DNA of 50,704 nucleotides from DASYAE01 sp036501535. GTDB taxonomy: Bacteria > Actinomycetota > Actinomycetes > Streptomycetales > Catenulisporaceae. The translations under genes and the position numbers were made by a program. The DNA lies in contig DASYAE010000035.1 of assembly GCA_036501535.1 (NCBI GenBank), positions 1 to 50,704 on the forward strand. Reading direction: 5' to 3'. A model generated the notes under the pieces. That model saw only the letters and a program-made list of their open reading frames with translations. It had not been told where the DNA came from and did not search any database. Positions 25,450-32,052 of the stretch are shown piece by piece (within the stretch, counting starts at the first letter, position 1; every line of letters begins with the position of its first letter).

Positions 25450-26211
25450 TCAGACGGCGGTGCGTCCGCCGTCTGCCGCGATCGTCGCCCCGGTGAGGTA
25501 GGCGGCGCGGTCGCTGGCGAGGAAGAAGATGACCTGCGCGATCTCCTGCGCGGTGGCTAGGCGGCCGAGCAGGGTGGTCGCGGCGACCTGGGCGGCGCCC
25601 TGCTCGCCCATGGTGGCCAGCACCATGTCGGTGCGGGTCGGGCCCGGGGCGACGGTGTTGACCCGGACTCCGGACGGGCTCAGCTCGGCGGCCCAGGTGC
25701 GGGTGAGCGATTCGAGGGCTGCTTTCGTCGCGCTGTAGACCGGCAGTCCGGGCATGCCGATGCGTGCGGCCATCGTGCTGACGTTGACGATGGCGCCGGA
25801 GCCCCTGGCGACCATGCCCGGTGCGAGCGCGGCGGTCAGCAGGTAGGGGGCGCGGACGTTGGTCGCGAACGCCGCGTCGAGCTCGGCCGTGTCGAACACC
25901 TCGTCGTCGTCCGAGGACCCGGCGGGGACCGTCGGGCCCATCGGGAAGATGGCCGCGTTGTTGACCAGGATGTCCACCTGTCCGGCCGCCTCGACCAGTT
26001 CGCGCACCGAGGCCGGGTCGGTCAGGTCGGCCGCCGTGAACCGCGCGGCGCCGCCGTGTTCGGTGATCGCCTTGACCAGTGCGGCGCCGCGTTCGGGGTC
26101 CCGGCCTGTGGCGATCACCTGCGCGCCGGCTGCGGCCAGCAGCTTGGCGGCCTCTGCGCCGATGCCGCCGGTCGCTCCGGTGACCAGCGCCGTCTTGCCT
26201 GTCAGTTCCAT
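25450..26211 (-). CDS. short-chain dehydrogenase/reductase
   Basis: A 253-residue classical SDR. Cofactor loop TGATGGIG (residues 11-18), NNAA (84-87), catalytic Ser145, Tyr159 and Lys163 (YSATK). The basic ATGRDPERG after strand 2 favours NADP. The C-terminal SDRAAYLTGATIAADGG is standard for FabG-like oxidoreductases. It is transcribed away from the TetR gene at 26330, with operator-like repeats in the 118-base gap, so it is very probably the regulator's target. The substrate is unknown. Confidence 0.85.
   Translation of the reverse strand: MELTGKTALVTGATGGIGAEAAKLLAAAGAQVIATGRDPERGAALVKAITEHGGAARFTAADLTDPASVRELVEAAGQVDILVNNAAIFPMGPTVPAGSSDDDEVFDTAELDAAFATNVRAPYLLTAALAPGMVARGSGAIVNVSTMAARIGMPGLPVYSATKAALESLTRTWAAELSPSGVRVNTVAPGPTRTDMVLATMGEQGAAQVAATTLLGRLATAQEIAQVIFFLASDRAAYLTGATIAADGGRTAV
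25452..25474. terminator. hairpin between convergent genes
   Basis: AGACGGCGG-TGCGT-CCGCCGTCT is a perfect nine-base stem with a five-base loop, formed by the stop codon and last sense codons of the minus-strand SDR gene and lying 17 bases after the stop of the plus-strand gene. It could end both transcripts. Confidence 0.5.
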
Positions 26212-26261
26212 CTGGAGTCATGCCTTCCGTGACGCGTCCGGCTGCTTGGCGCGGACGTACT

Positions 26262-26314
26262 GGGTTGCACAGCCCAGATTGCTCGACAGAAAATGGGTTG
26301 TCGAATCCAGAATT
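26262..26314. promoter_or_regulatory. two direct repeats, likely TetR operators
   Basis: GGGTTG-N6-CCAGATT (26262-26280) and GGGTTG-N6-CCAGAATT (26295-26314) are spaced 33 bases apart. The region also has a TCGACA/TGTCGA inverted repeat (26283-26288 and 26299-26304). All lie in the shared promoter of the SDR and TetR genes. Confidence 0.6.
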
Positions 26315-26329
26315 GGCTATGCTGGAGGC

Positions 26330-26965
26330 ATGAGCACCGAGACCCGTATCCAGCAGGCCCGGCTGACCCGCAAGGGCGAGGCGACGCGGGCGCGGATCGT
26401 GGCCGCCGCCGCCCGGTTGATGTACGAGGGCGGGATCACCGAGGCCACGCTCGAGGACGTGCGCACGGCTGCGGGGGTGAGCGGCTCGCAGATCTACCAC
26501 TACTTCGCGGACAAGCAGGCGCTGCTGCTCGCCGTGATCGAGTACCAGACCGAGGCGGTGCTGGACCTGCAGATGCCGTTGCTCGACCAACTCGACTCGA
26601 TCGCCGGCCTGCGGCAGTGGCGCGACGTTATGGTGGAGTACCAGCGCCTGATGCAGTGCCGGGGAGGCTGCCCGATCGGCTCTCTCGGCAGCGAGGTCGC
26701 GGAGAGCAACCCCGAGGCGCGCCTCGCCGTCGCCTCAGGATTTCTGCGCTGGGAGGCGGCCATCCGCGCGGGCCTGACGGCCATGCACGCGCGCGGAGAG
26801 CTCGACGGCGACCCGGACGGTCTCGCCCTCGCCATCCTGGCCGCCCTGCAGGGAGGACTTCTCCTCGCGCAGATCCAGCGCCGCGTCAGACCGCTCGAGG
26901 TCGCGCTCGACGTCGTCCTCGACCATGTCGAATCCCTCACCCACGCCGGCCGCTCGGCTACCTGA
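26330..26965 (+). CDS. TetR-family transcriptional regulator
   Basis: A 211-residue protein with an N-terminal TetR helix-turn-helix (about residues 17-64: TRARIVAAAARLMYEGGITEATLEDVRTAAGVSGSQIYHYFADKQALL) and a helical C-terminal domain with CRGGCPIGSLGSEVAE, a segment found in the TetR_C_16/YcdC-related ligand domains. ATG at 26330 has GGAGG only one base upstream, and a TATGCT box (26318-26323) sits six bases before it, so the message may be leaderless. It is divergent from the SDR gene and probably represses it. Confidence 0.85.
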   Translation: MSTETRIQQARLTRKGEATRARIVAAAARLMYEGGITEATLEDVRTAAGVSGSQIYHYFADKQALLLAVIEYQTEAVLDLQMPLLDQLDSIAGLRQWRDVMVEYQRLMQCRGGCPIGSLGSEVAESNPEARLAVASGFLRWEAAIRAGLTAMHARGELDGDPDGLALAILAALQGGLLLAQIQRRVRPLEVALDVVLDHVESLTHAGRSAT

Positions 26966-27019
26966 CAACCGTGCAAGCACGCGTGAGAAACGGTCAACCT
27001 ATCGCCATCAAGGCATTGA

Positions 27020-27490
27020 TTAAATAGTGGACGATCCGGCGCCGCCTGCGCCGGCCCAGACTTCTTCCTCGTAGTAGGGGCAGCCTTCCGGCGAGCCGTC
27101 GGGGTGATGTCCGAGGGTGTGTTCCAGCAGGGCGCAGGCCTGTTCGAGGGCGGCGATCCGGGCTCGCATCGCGGCGATCCGGTCCCGCGCGACCTGCGGC
27201 CAGGGGCGGGCGGGGGCGCCTGCCACCTCCGTACCGTCGAGCAGTTCCGCGATCTCCTCCAGGCTCAGCAGGGCGGCACCCTGCCAGTACCGGATCACCG
27301 CGATGCGGCGCAGTTCGGCCGGGCCGTACCAGCGCCGGCCGGAGTGCCGGGCGGCCGGGGCGAGCAGGCCGCGTTCCTCGTAATAGCGCAGCGCGGAGGC
27401 GCGCACGCCGAAGCGTCGGGCCGCCTGCTCGATCGGGACGAGCGTGTCAGGCCCGTGCTGGCCCGCGGGCGGATCAGGGTGTGCCGGCAT
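27020..27490 (-). CDS. MerR-family transcriptional regulator
   Basis: A 156-residue protein with an N-terminal MerR winged helix (about residues 16-85: VPIEQAARRFGVRASALRYYEERGLLAPAARHSGRRWYGPAELRRIAVIRYWQ) and a coiled-coil dimer helix (about 100-127), ending GHHPDGSPEGCPYYEEE. The single Cys in the tail does not make a metal-binding loop like those of CueR or MerR proper, so a small organic ligand or redox signal is more likely. It is divergent from an MFS transporter gene with a 14-base palindrome between them, the classic MerR layout. Confidence 0.85.
   Translation of the reverse strand: MPAHPDPPAGQHGPDTLVPIEQAARRFGVRASALRYYEERGLLAPAARHSGRRWYGPAELRRIAVIRYWQGAALLSLEEIAELLDGTEVAGAPARPWPQVARDRIAAMRARIAALEQACALLEHTLGHHPDGSPEGCPYYEEEVWAGAGGAGSSTI
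27021..27030. repeat. direct repeat TAAATAGTGG, left copy
   Basis: This ten-base AT-rich word recurs exactly at 28870-28879, so the two copies bracket the MerR/MFS gene pair. It supplies part of the MerR stop codon here and the MFS stop codon at the other end. Confidence 0.5.
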
Positions 27491-27521
27491 GCCGCAATGC
27501 TCGCCCGATCCGGGCTTGCGT

Positions 27522-27535
27522 TCAAGTCGACTTGA
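27522..27535. promoter_or_regulatory. MerR-type operator, SoxR-box-like palindrome
   Basis: TCAAGTCGACTTGA is a perfect 14-base palindrome. It is close to the CCTCAAG...CTTGAGG box of SoxR-like MerR proteins. A TTGCGT box (27516-27521) followed by about 19 bases to a weak CACGAT would give the long spacer that MerR regulators untwist on activation. Confidence 0.65.
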
Positions 27536-27552
27536 GCCTGCACGATGGCCGC

Positions 27553-28872
27553 ATGACGCGCAGAGTACTGATCGGACTGGACCCGCTGCGGGAGAACCGC
27601 GGCTTCCGGCTGCTGTTCTTCGGGCAGCTGATCGGGGTGGCCGGCGGCCAACTGGCCGCGGTCGCCGTTCCCTACCAGGTTTACTTGGAGACCCGTTCCT
27701 CGCTGCAGATCGGCCTGGTCGGTCTGGCGCAGCTCGTCCCGCTGATGCTCGGCGCGCTGCTCGGCGGCGCGCTCGGCGACGTGTTCGACCGCCGTCGCAT
27801 CCTCGCGGTCTGCTCGGTGGCGGTGGCCTGTTGCACGGGCGCGCTCGCCCTGATCGCGTGCGCCGCGCATCCGCAGATCGCAGTGCTGTACCTGGCCTGC
27901 GCCCTGAACGCGGGCTTCGGCGGCGCGTTGTCAGCCGTCTGCGGCGCCGCGCTTCCCGCGCTGGTCGAGCCGCACCGGCTGGTGGCGGCCAACGCGGTGA
28001 TGCAGGTGGTCGACCAGGTCGGGATGGTGGCGGCGCCGGCGCTGGCCGGTCTGCTGATCGCGGCGATCGCGTTGCCGTGGATCTACGCTCTCGCCGCGGC
28101 GGCCTATCTGGTGATGGCACCGATCCTCGCGCGAATGCCACGCCTTGACGTCGCGTCAGCCGAGGCGCCGGCAGGCAACGGCGGCGATGCGGGAGAACCG
28201 GAGGTCCGGCTCTCGACATTCCTGCGCGAGACGGTCGGCGGGCTGCGGTACCTCAAAGGCCGCCAGCTCATCCAGGGTGCATTCCTGATCGATTTGAACG
28301 CGATGGTGTTCGGTATGCCCAAGGCGTTGTTTCCGGCCTTGGCCATCACCGTTTACGGTGGCGGCGCCGGGCTGCTCGGCTGTCTTTACGCCGCACCGGC
28401 CGCCGGCGCGCTGCTCGGCGCGATGATCTCGGGCTGGCTCGAACGGATCCGGCGCCAGGCCCGCGCGGTGATCGCAGCAGTGTGCTGCTGGGGCGGCGCG
28501 ATCACGCTCTTCGGCCTCGTCCACGACCTGTGGGTCGCTCTGCCGCTGCTGGCCCTCGCCGGCTGGGCGGACGTGGTCTCGGCTGTGCTGCGCGGCACGA
28601 TCCTGCAGCGCTCGGTGGACGACTCGCACCGCGGCCGGATCGCCGCGCTGCAGATAGCCGTGGTCGAAGGCGGGCCCCGGCTCGGCGACCTGGAGGCGGG
28701 CGCGGTGGCCGCACTGTCCTCGACCGGATTCTCAGTCGTCTCCGGTGGCCTGGCCTGCATCGCCGGGGCGCTGACGCTCGGCGCGCTGCTGCCCGGCTTC
28801 CGCCGCGACGCGGTGCATGCACCAGTGTCCGAAGCGCCCGCCGCCCCGGCGCCGGTCCACGCCGCAGACTAA
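27553..28872 (+). CDS. MFS transporter, EntS/DHA3-like exporter
   Basis: A 439-residue protein with about 12 hydrophobic helices. The N-terminal GFRLLFFGQLIGVAGGQLAAVAVPYQVYLETRSS and the loop GALGDVFDRRRIL (motif A) are typical of the EntS/MefA-like efflux subfamily. The C-terminal half keeps the DSHRGRIAALQIAVVEGGPRLGDLEAG segment of that group. An export role for a small hydrophobic compound or siderophore is inferred. Expression is likely switched on by the divergent MerR protein. No good ribosome binding site is seen upstream of the ATG. Confidence 0.83.
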   Translation: MTRRVLIGLDPLRENRGFRLLFFGQLIGVAGGQLAAVAVPYQVYLETRSSLQIGLVGLAQLVPLMLGALLGGALGDVFDRRRILAVCSVAVACCTGALALIACAAHPQIAVLYLACALNAGFGGALSAVCGAALPALVEPHRLVAANAVMQVVDQVGMVAAPALAGLLIAAIALPWIYALAAAAYLVMAPILARMPRLDVASAEAPAGNGGDAGEPEVRLSTFLRETVGGLRYLKGRQLIQGAFLIDLNAMVFGMPKALFPALAITVYGGGAGLLGCLYAAPAAGALLGAMISGWLERIRRQARAVIAAVCCWGGAITLFGLVHDLWVALPLLALAGWADVVSAVLRGTILQRSVDDSHRGRIAALQIAVVEGGPRLGDLEAGAVAALSSTGFSVVSGGLACIAGALTLGALLPGFRRDAVHAPVSEAPAAPAPVHAAD

Positions 28873-28879
28873 ATAGTGG
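28870..28879. repeat. direct repeat TAAATAGTGG, right copy
   Basis: Exact copy of the word at 27021-27030. The first three bases form the stop codon of the MFS gene. Confidence 0.5.
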
Positions 28880-29094
28880 TGCCTGTGAGCCTGCTAAGGC
28901 GCATCCCGAGCAATCCTGGCCGACTTCGCAGATCCTCATCAATGGCCCGACCTGGAGTTCGCGCGCACGCGGCCCAAAAAAGTGATACCACTTTACCTGT
29001 GGACGCACCGGCCCCCTCCAGCCGGATAACCACGTCCCGCGCTGACCGACCCCGAGCGACCTGTCATCAGGAGCCGACCCAAAGGACAGAAGCG
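28873..29094 (+). other. 222-base intergenic region with an AT-rich dyad
   Basis: It holds AAAGTG-ATAC-CACTTT (28979-28994), a six-base dyad just after a run of A residues, which may be part of the promoter of the small gene at 29095. A short coding-like stretch (around 28900-29000, frame reading ILADFADPHQWPDLEF) may be a gene remnant; it has no start and I cannot assign it. Confidence 0.3.
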
Positions 29095-29415
29095 ATGACC
29101 GCGACACTTCACCTGGACCGCTCGATGCCAGGGGTGGCGATGGAGATTGAAGACCGCCACGCCGACTGGTCGATCCTGCTCGACGGCAGGCACGTCGGAG
29201 ACATCACACCGAACGACGTTTTCGAAACGCAGCTCCCCTCCGGCTCGCACACCCTGCAACTGACCTCGACCGGCAGGCGCCGCAGCCCCGTGCGCACCTT
29301 CACCGCGCGCGACGAGTCCACGATCGAATTTCGCTGCCACTCGCAGCCCATCTGGCCACTGATGGTCATGGCACTCATCCTGCCCGGACGATGGATCGCC
29401 CTGAAACAGCACTAG
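29095..29415 (+). CDS. small protein with PEGA-like beta domain and C-terminal hydrophobic helix
   Basis: A 106-residue protein. Residues about 18-80 form a beta-rich unit (DWSILLDGRHVGDITPNDVFETQLPSGSHTLQLTSTGRRRSPVRTFTA) resembling a PEGA or carboxypeptidase-regulatory-like fold. The last 20 residues (IWPLMVMALILPGRWIALK) are hydrophobic and may insert in the membrane. ATG at 29095 is preceded by AAAGGACAG. I do not recognise a named family. No obvious operon partner. Confidence 0.6.
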   Translation: MTATLHLDRSMPGVAMEIEDRHADWSILLDGRHVGDITPNDVFETQLPSGSHTLQLTSTGRRRSPVRTFTARDESTIEFRCHSQPIWPLMVMALILPGRWIALKQH

Positions 29416-29433
29416 GAGACTTCTGAAGATCTT

Positions 29434-29673
29434 GTGGGGGTCGGGTCGTGGGTGGCCGTCGCGTGTGTTTGCCATGGTTACGTGGGGCTCGCGACCGGGC
29501 AGCGGCTGGAACCGCCCGCCGACCTGCTGGCGCATCTGCACGACACGATGGTCGCCGGTGTGGAGCAGGCGCGGAAGATGGGCCTGTACGCACCGGAGAT
29601 CGCGGTGCCGGCCGACGCACCCACCTTGGATCGCGTTCTCGGCCTGACCGGCCGTGACCCCGCCTGGGCGTAG
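29434..29673 (+). pseudogene. C-terminal fragment of a TIGR03086-type (DinB/maleylpyruvate isomerase-like) protein
   Basis: The frame encodes about 79 residues ending in APEIAVPADAPTLDRVLGLTGRDPAWA, the hallmark tail of TIGR03086 mycothiol-dependent isomerase-like proteins, which are about 190-200 residues. The N-terminal metal-binding helical bundle with its three histidines is absent, there is no ribosome binding site before the GTG at 29434, and the first residues do not fit the family. This looks like a 5'-deleted remnant. The rest of the 388-base gap between 29415 and 29804 holds nothing else I can support. Confidence 0.55.
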
Positions 29674-29803
29674 TCGCCGACCGGTGATGTCGGTCACATC
29701 CGGCGCGAGCCGTCGAAGCGGGGTGCGGTGCGACAGGCCGCAGACAGACTCGCCTTGACAGGGCTCGACGCGCCGGCGGCGTCGGGCCCGGCCGCGAGTG
29801 AGG

Positions 29804-30457
29804 TCAGACCTCGATCGGTTGATTCTGCGACAGCCGGACGAACGGGATGCCGGTGCCGGGTGCGAGGGGTGGGATCGGGTTCTGTCCGAGTGCGCCGTCG
29901 AGGCCCTGCGTGCCCTGGAGGTTCAGGCCGGTGTCGTGAACGGGGGAGGCTTGCTTGGGTTTGAGCTGCAGGATGAAGTCGAGTGCGTATGCGTAGCGGG
30001 TGTAGAGGCCGAATTCGGGCACGAACAGGATGTCGAGCGGGACGCCCGGGTCGGTGAAGGCGTCGCCGGGGTGGAAGACGCGCCGGTCGAACAGGAAGCC
30101 GGTGTTCCGCACGCGGGGGACGAGCGGGTGGATCGGGGCGTGCCACTCGCCGTGGGCGTGGACCTCGATGCCGCCGATGTCGAAGCGGTCGCCGTCGCCG
30201 ATCACGTTCACCTGTGCGCCCGAGCCGTCCAGCAGCGCGGCGACGTCGCGGTTGGTGAAGATCGGCAGTCCGGGGCGGGCGGCGATGCGCGCGGCGAGGT
30301 TGGCGGGCAGGAAGTGGTCCTCGTGCTGGTGCGTGATGAGCACGGCGTCGGCGTCGGCGACGACGGTGGGATCCACGGTGACGCCGGGGTCGACGACGGC
30401 CGTGAAACCGTCGTTCTGCAGCCGGAAGCAGGAGTGGTTGATCCAGGTCAGTTGCAT
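29804..30457 (-). CDS. metallo-beta-lactamase-fold hydrolase (UlaG/YcbL-like)
   Basis: A 217-residue MBL-fold protein starting QLTWINHSCFRLQN, with the metal motif THQHEDH (HxHxDH), a second-strand DPG, and later HPGD and HDTG metal-ligand positions. It belongs to the L-ascorbate-6-phosphate lactonase-like branch rather than to true beta-lactamases. GAGGA lies five bases before the ATG at 30457. It is 38 bases downstream of the small Tat-signal gene on the same strand and probably shares its transcript. Substrate unknown. Confidence 0.8.
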   Translation of the reverse strand: MQLTWINHSCFRLQNDGFTAVVDPGVTVDPTVVADADAVLITHQHEDHFLPANLAARIAARPGLPIFTNRDVAALLDGSGAQVNVIGDGDRFDIGGIEVHAHGEWHAPIHPLVPRVRNTGFLFDRRVFHPGDAFTDPGVPLDILFVPEFGLYTRYAYALDFILQLKPKQASPVHDTGLNLQGTQGLDGALGQNPIPPLAPGTGIPFVRLSQNQPIEV

Positions 30458-30495
30458 GTCTGTCCTCTGAAACGCGGTGGTCCGGCCGGTCGGGG

Positions 30496-30723
30496 TCAGC
30501 AGAAGGGCAGGCCGGTGCTCGGCCGGGCGGCCGCGAGCGCGGCGGCCCACTGCGCGGGGGATGCGGGCGAGTGGCCGATCGCGGCCGGCGTCGCGTCCCG
30601 CGCGGGCGGTGCCGCGAGGGTGCGCGGGACGGTGCCCGCGAGCAGCGCGGCGGCCGGGACGGCTGCGGCGCCGGCCAGCAGCCGGCGCCGGGTCACGTCG
30701 ATTCCGGGTGTCTCTCTGGTCAT
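30496..30723 (-). CDS. small Tat-exported protein
   Basis: A 75-residue product beginning with a twin-arginine signal (DVTRRRLLAGAAAVPAAALLAG) and a likely cleavage site after LAAPP or nearby. The mature part is only about 35-40 residues, Ala/Pro-rich, ends in GLPFC, and has no domain I recognise. AAGGAG six bases before the ATG makes it a real translation unit. The short mature peptide may be the leftover of a longer Tat substrate. It lies between the ECF sigma gene and the MBL gene on the same strand. Confidence 0.55.
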   Translation of the reverse strand: MTRETPGIDVTRRRLLAGAAAVPAAALLAGTVPRTLAAPPARDATPAAIGHSPASPAQWAAALAAARPSTGLPFC

Positions 30724-30850
30724 CGTCGCTCCTTGATTTCGGTCACGGGAAATGGAGGGGTGCGTACCGGGCCGGATCGGACGTGTCGGCGCGCACGGGC
30801 ATGGCCGCGCGGCGCAACGGCAGCGCGTGCCTACGTGTGGAGGCTTCGGA

Positions 30851-31867
30851 TCAGGCGTCGAGCGTGTGCGGCAGTCCGAATCGGGCCAGGTTGCTGTTGT
30901 CGAAGCGGTCGATCGAGCTGATGTGCCCGCCGGAGAGCGTCACCACCATCAGGCCAAGTGCGTGCAGGATCGCCGAGTGCGGGTCGTGCACATACACGCC
31001 GAAGGCGGGCTGGTGGTTGGCCCGGGTGGGCACCAGCCGGCAGGTCATGCCGCTGCCGAACAGCAGGGCGAGTGCGCGTCCGGCCAACTCGCGACCCTGA
31101 TACTCGAACGGCGTCGGCGGCATCGTCATCCACACGTCGTCGGTCAGCAGCCCGATGACGCCCTCCACGTCGCCGCTTGCGTAGGCCTCGGTCAGGCACC
31201 GCACCAGCTCGCGTTCCGCGGGGGAGCCGGGCTCCGGCGGCGGTTCGCGCGCATCCCGGTCCGCCGTGTGCTGCGCGAGTGTGGCGCGGGCGCGTTTCAG
31301 GGCGCTGGTGACCGACTCGAGGGAGCTGTCCAGGATCCGCGCGGCCTCCGCGGCGCGAAAGCCGAGCACGTCGCGCAGCACGAGTACGGCGCGCTGGCGC
31401 GGCGGCAGGAGTTGCAGGGCGGTGATGAACGCGAGCGAGATCGCCTCTCGATCCTCGTAGCGGGCCTCCGGCCCGGGATGGACGTCGGCGACGTCCTCGA
31501 GCAGCACGTCCGGAAAGGGTTCGAGCCACGGCGTCTCGCCCATTCGGGTGGGCGCCGGCGCGTTCGGCCACAGCTGTGGGCTGCCCGCGGCCGCGGCCGT
31601 GTTCGCGTCCGGTGAGCGCAGCATGTTCAGACTGCGGTTGGTCGCGATCCGGTAGAGCCAGGTGCGCAGTGAGGAGCGCCCTTCGAAACCGCCGAGCCCG
31701 CGCCAGGCGGCGAGCATCGTCTCCTGCAGCGCGTCCTCCGCGTCGTGCGCCGAGCCGAGGATCCGGTAGCAGTGCACGTGCAGCTCGCGCCGGTGAGGGC
31801 GGACCAGCTCTTCGAAGGCCTGCTCGTCGCCGCCCGCGGCGCGGGCTGCCAATTCCGCAGTCGTCAC
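30851..31867 (-). CDS. ECF sigma factor with SnoaL-like C-terminal domain (SigG/SigJ type)
   Basis: A 338-residue sigma factor. Region 2 (about residues 15-85) has HCYRILGSAHDAEDALQETMLAAWRGLGGFEGRSSLRTWLYRIATNRSLNMLR. Region 4 (about 150-205) has ALQLLPPRQRAVLVLRDVLGFRAAEAARILDSSLESVTSALKRARATL. Residues 220-338 form a SnoaL/NTF2-like domain (LTEAYASGDVEGVIGLLTDDVWMTMPP...), which in these ECF groups replaces an anti-sigma factor as the regulatory module. No anti-sigma gene is adjacent. GTG start at 31867. It is divergent from the MmpL-type gene (185-base gap), a possible target. Confidence 0.87.
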   Translation of the reverse strand: MTTAELAARAAGGDEQAFEELVRPHRRELHVHCYRILGSAHDAEDALQETMLAAWRGLGGFEGRSSLRTWLYRIATNRSLNMLRSPDANTAAAAGSPQLWPNAPAPTRMGETPWLEPFPDVLLEDVADVHPGPEARYEDREAISLAFITALQLLPPRQRAVLVLRDVLGFRAAEAARILDSSLESVTSALKRARATLAQHTADRDAREPPPEPGSPAERELVRCLTEAYASGDVEGVIGLLTDDVWMTMPPTPFEYQGRELAGRALALLFGSGMTCRLVPTRANHQPAFGVYVHDPHSAILHALGLMVVTLSGGHISSIDRFDNSNLARFGLPHTLDA

Positions 31868-32052
31868 GCAGCCGTCCCTTCATTCTTCATCACTCGGCGC
31901 CTGTCCGTCGGTCCCATGTGCAGACACGGCGTGGCCGCGAAACTGGGCGGTCCGGCGCCGCCCGATTCTCCCCGTGCGCCGTGTCCATCCGTGCGACGTC
32001 CCCGACCAGGATCGACCCGCCGCTCGCGCGGCGCCGCAAGGAGGACCCGCCC
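31868..32052. promoter_or_regulatory. divergent promoter region, ECF sigma / MmpL
   Basis: The 185-base gap has a long-range inverted repeat ACACGGCG (31924-31931) and CGCCGTGT (31977-31984) enclosing a GGGCGG-N7-CCGCCC stem, so it could fold as one large hairpin. No sigma-specific -35/-10 pair can be named with confidence. Confidence 0.35.

Noticed and set aside
26283..26304. TCGACA/TGTCGA as the sole TetR operator
   Set aside because: The arms are only six bases with a ten-base spacer; the longer direct repeats that overlap it are a better-supported signal, so it is reported only as part of that region.
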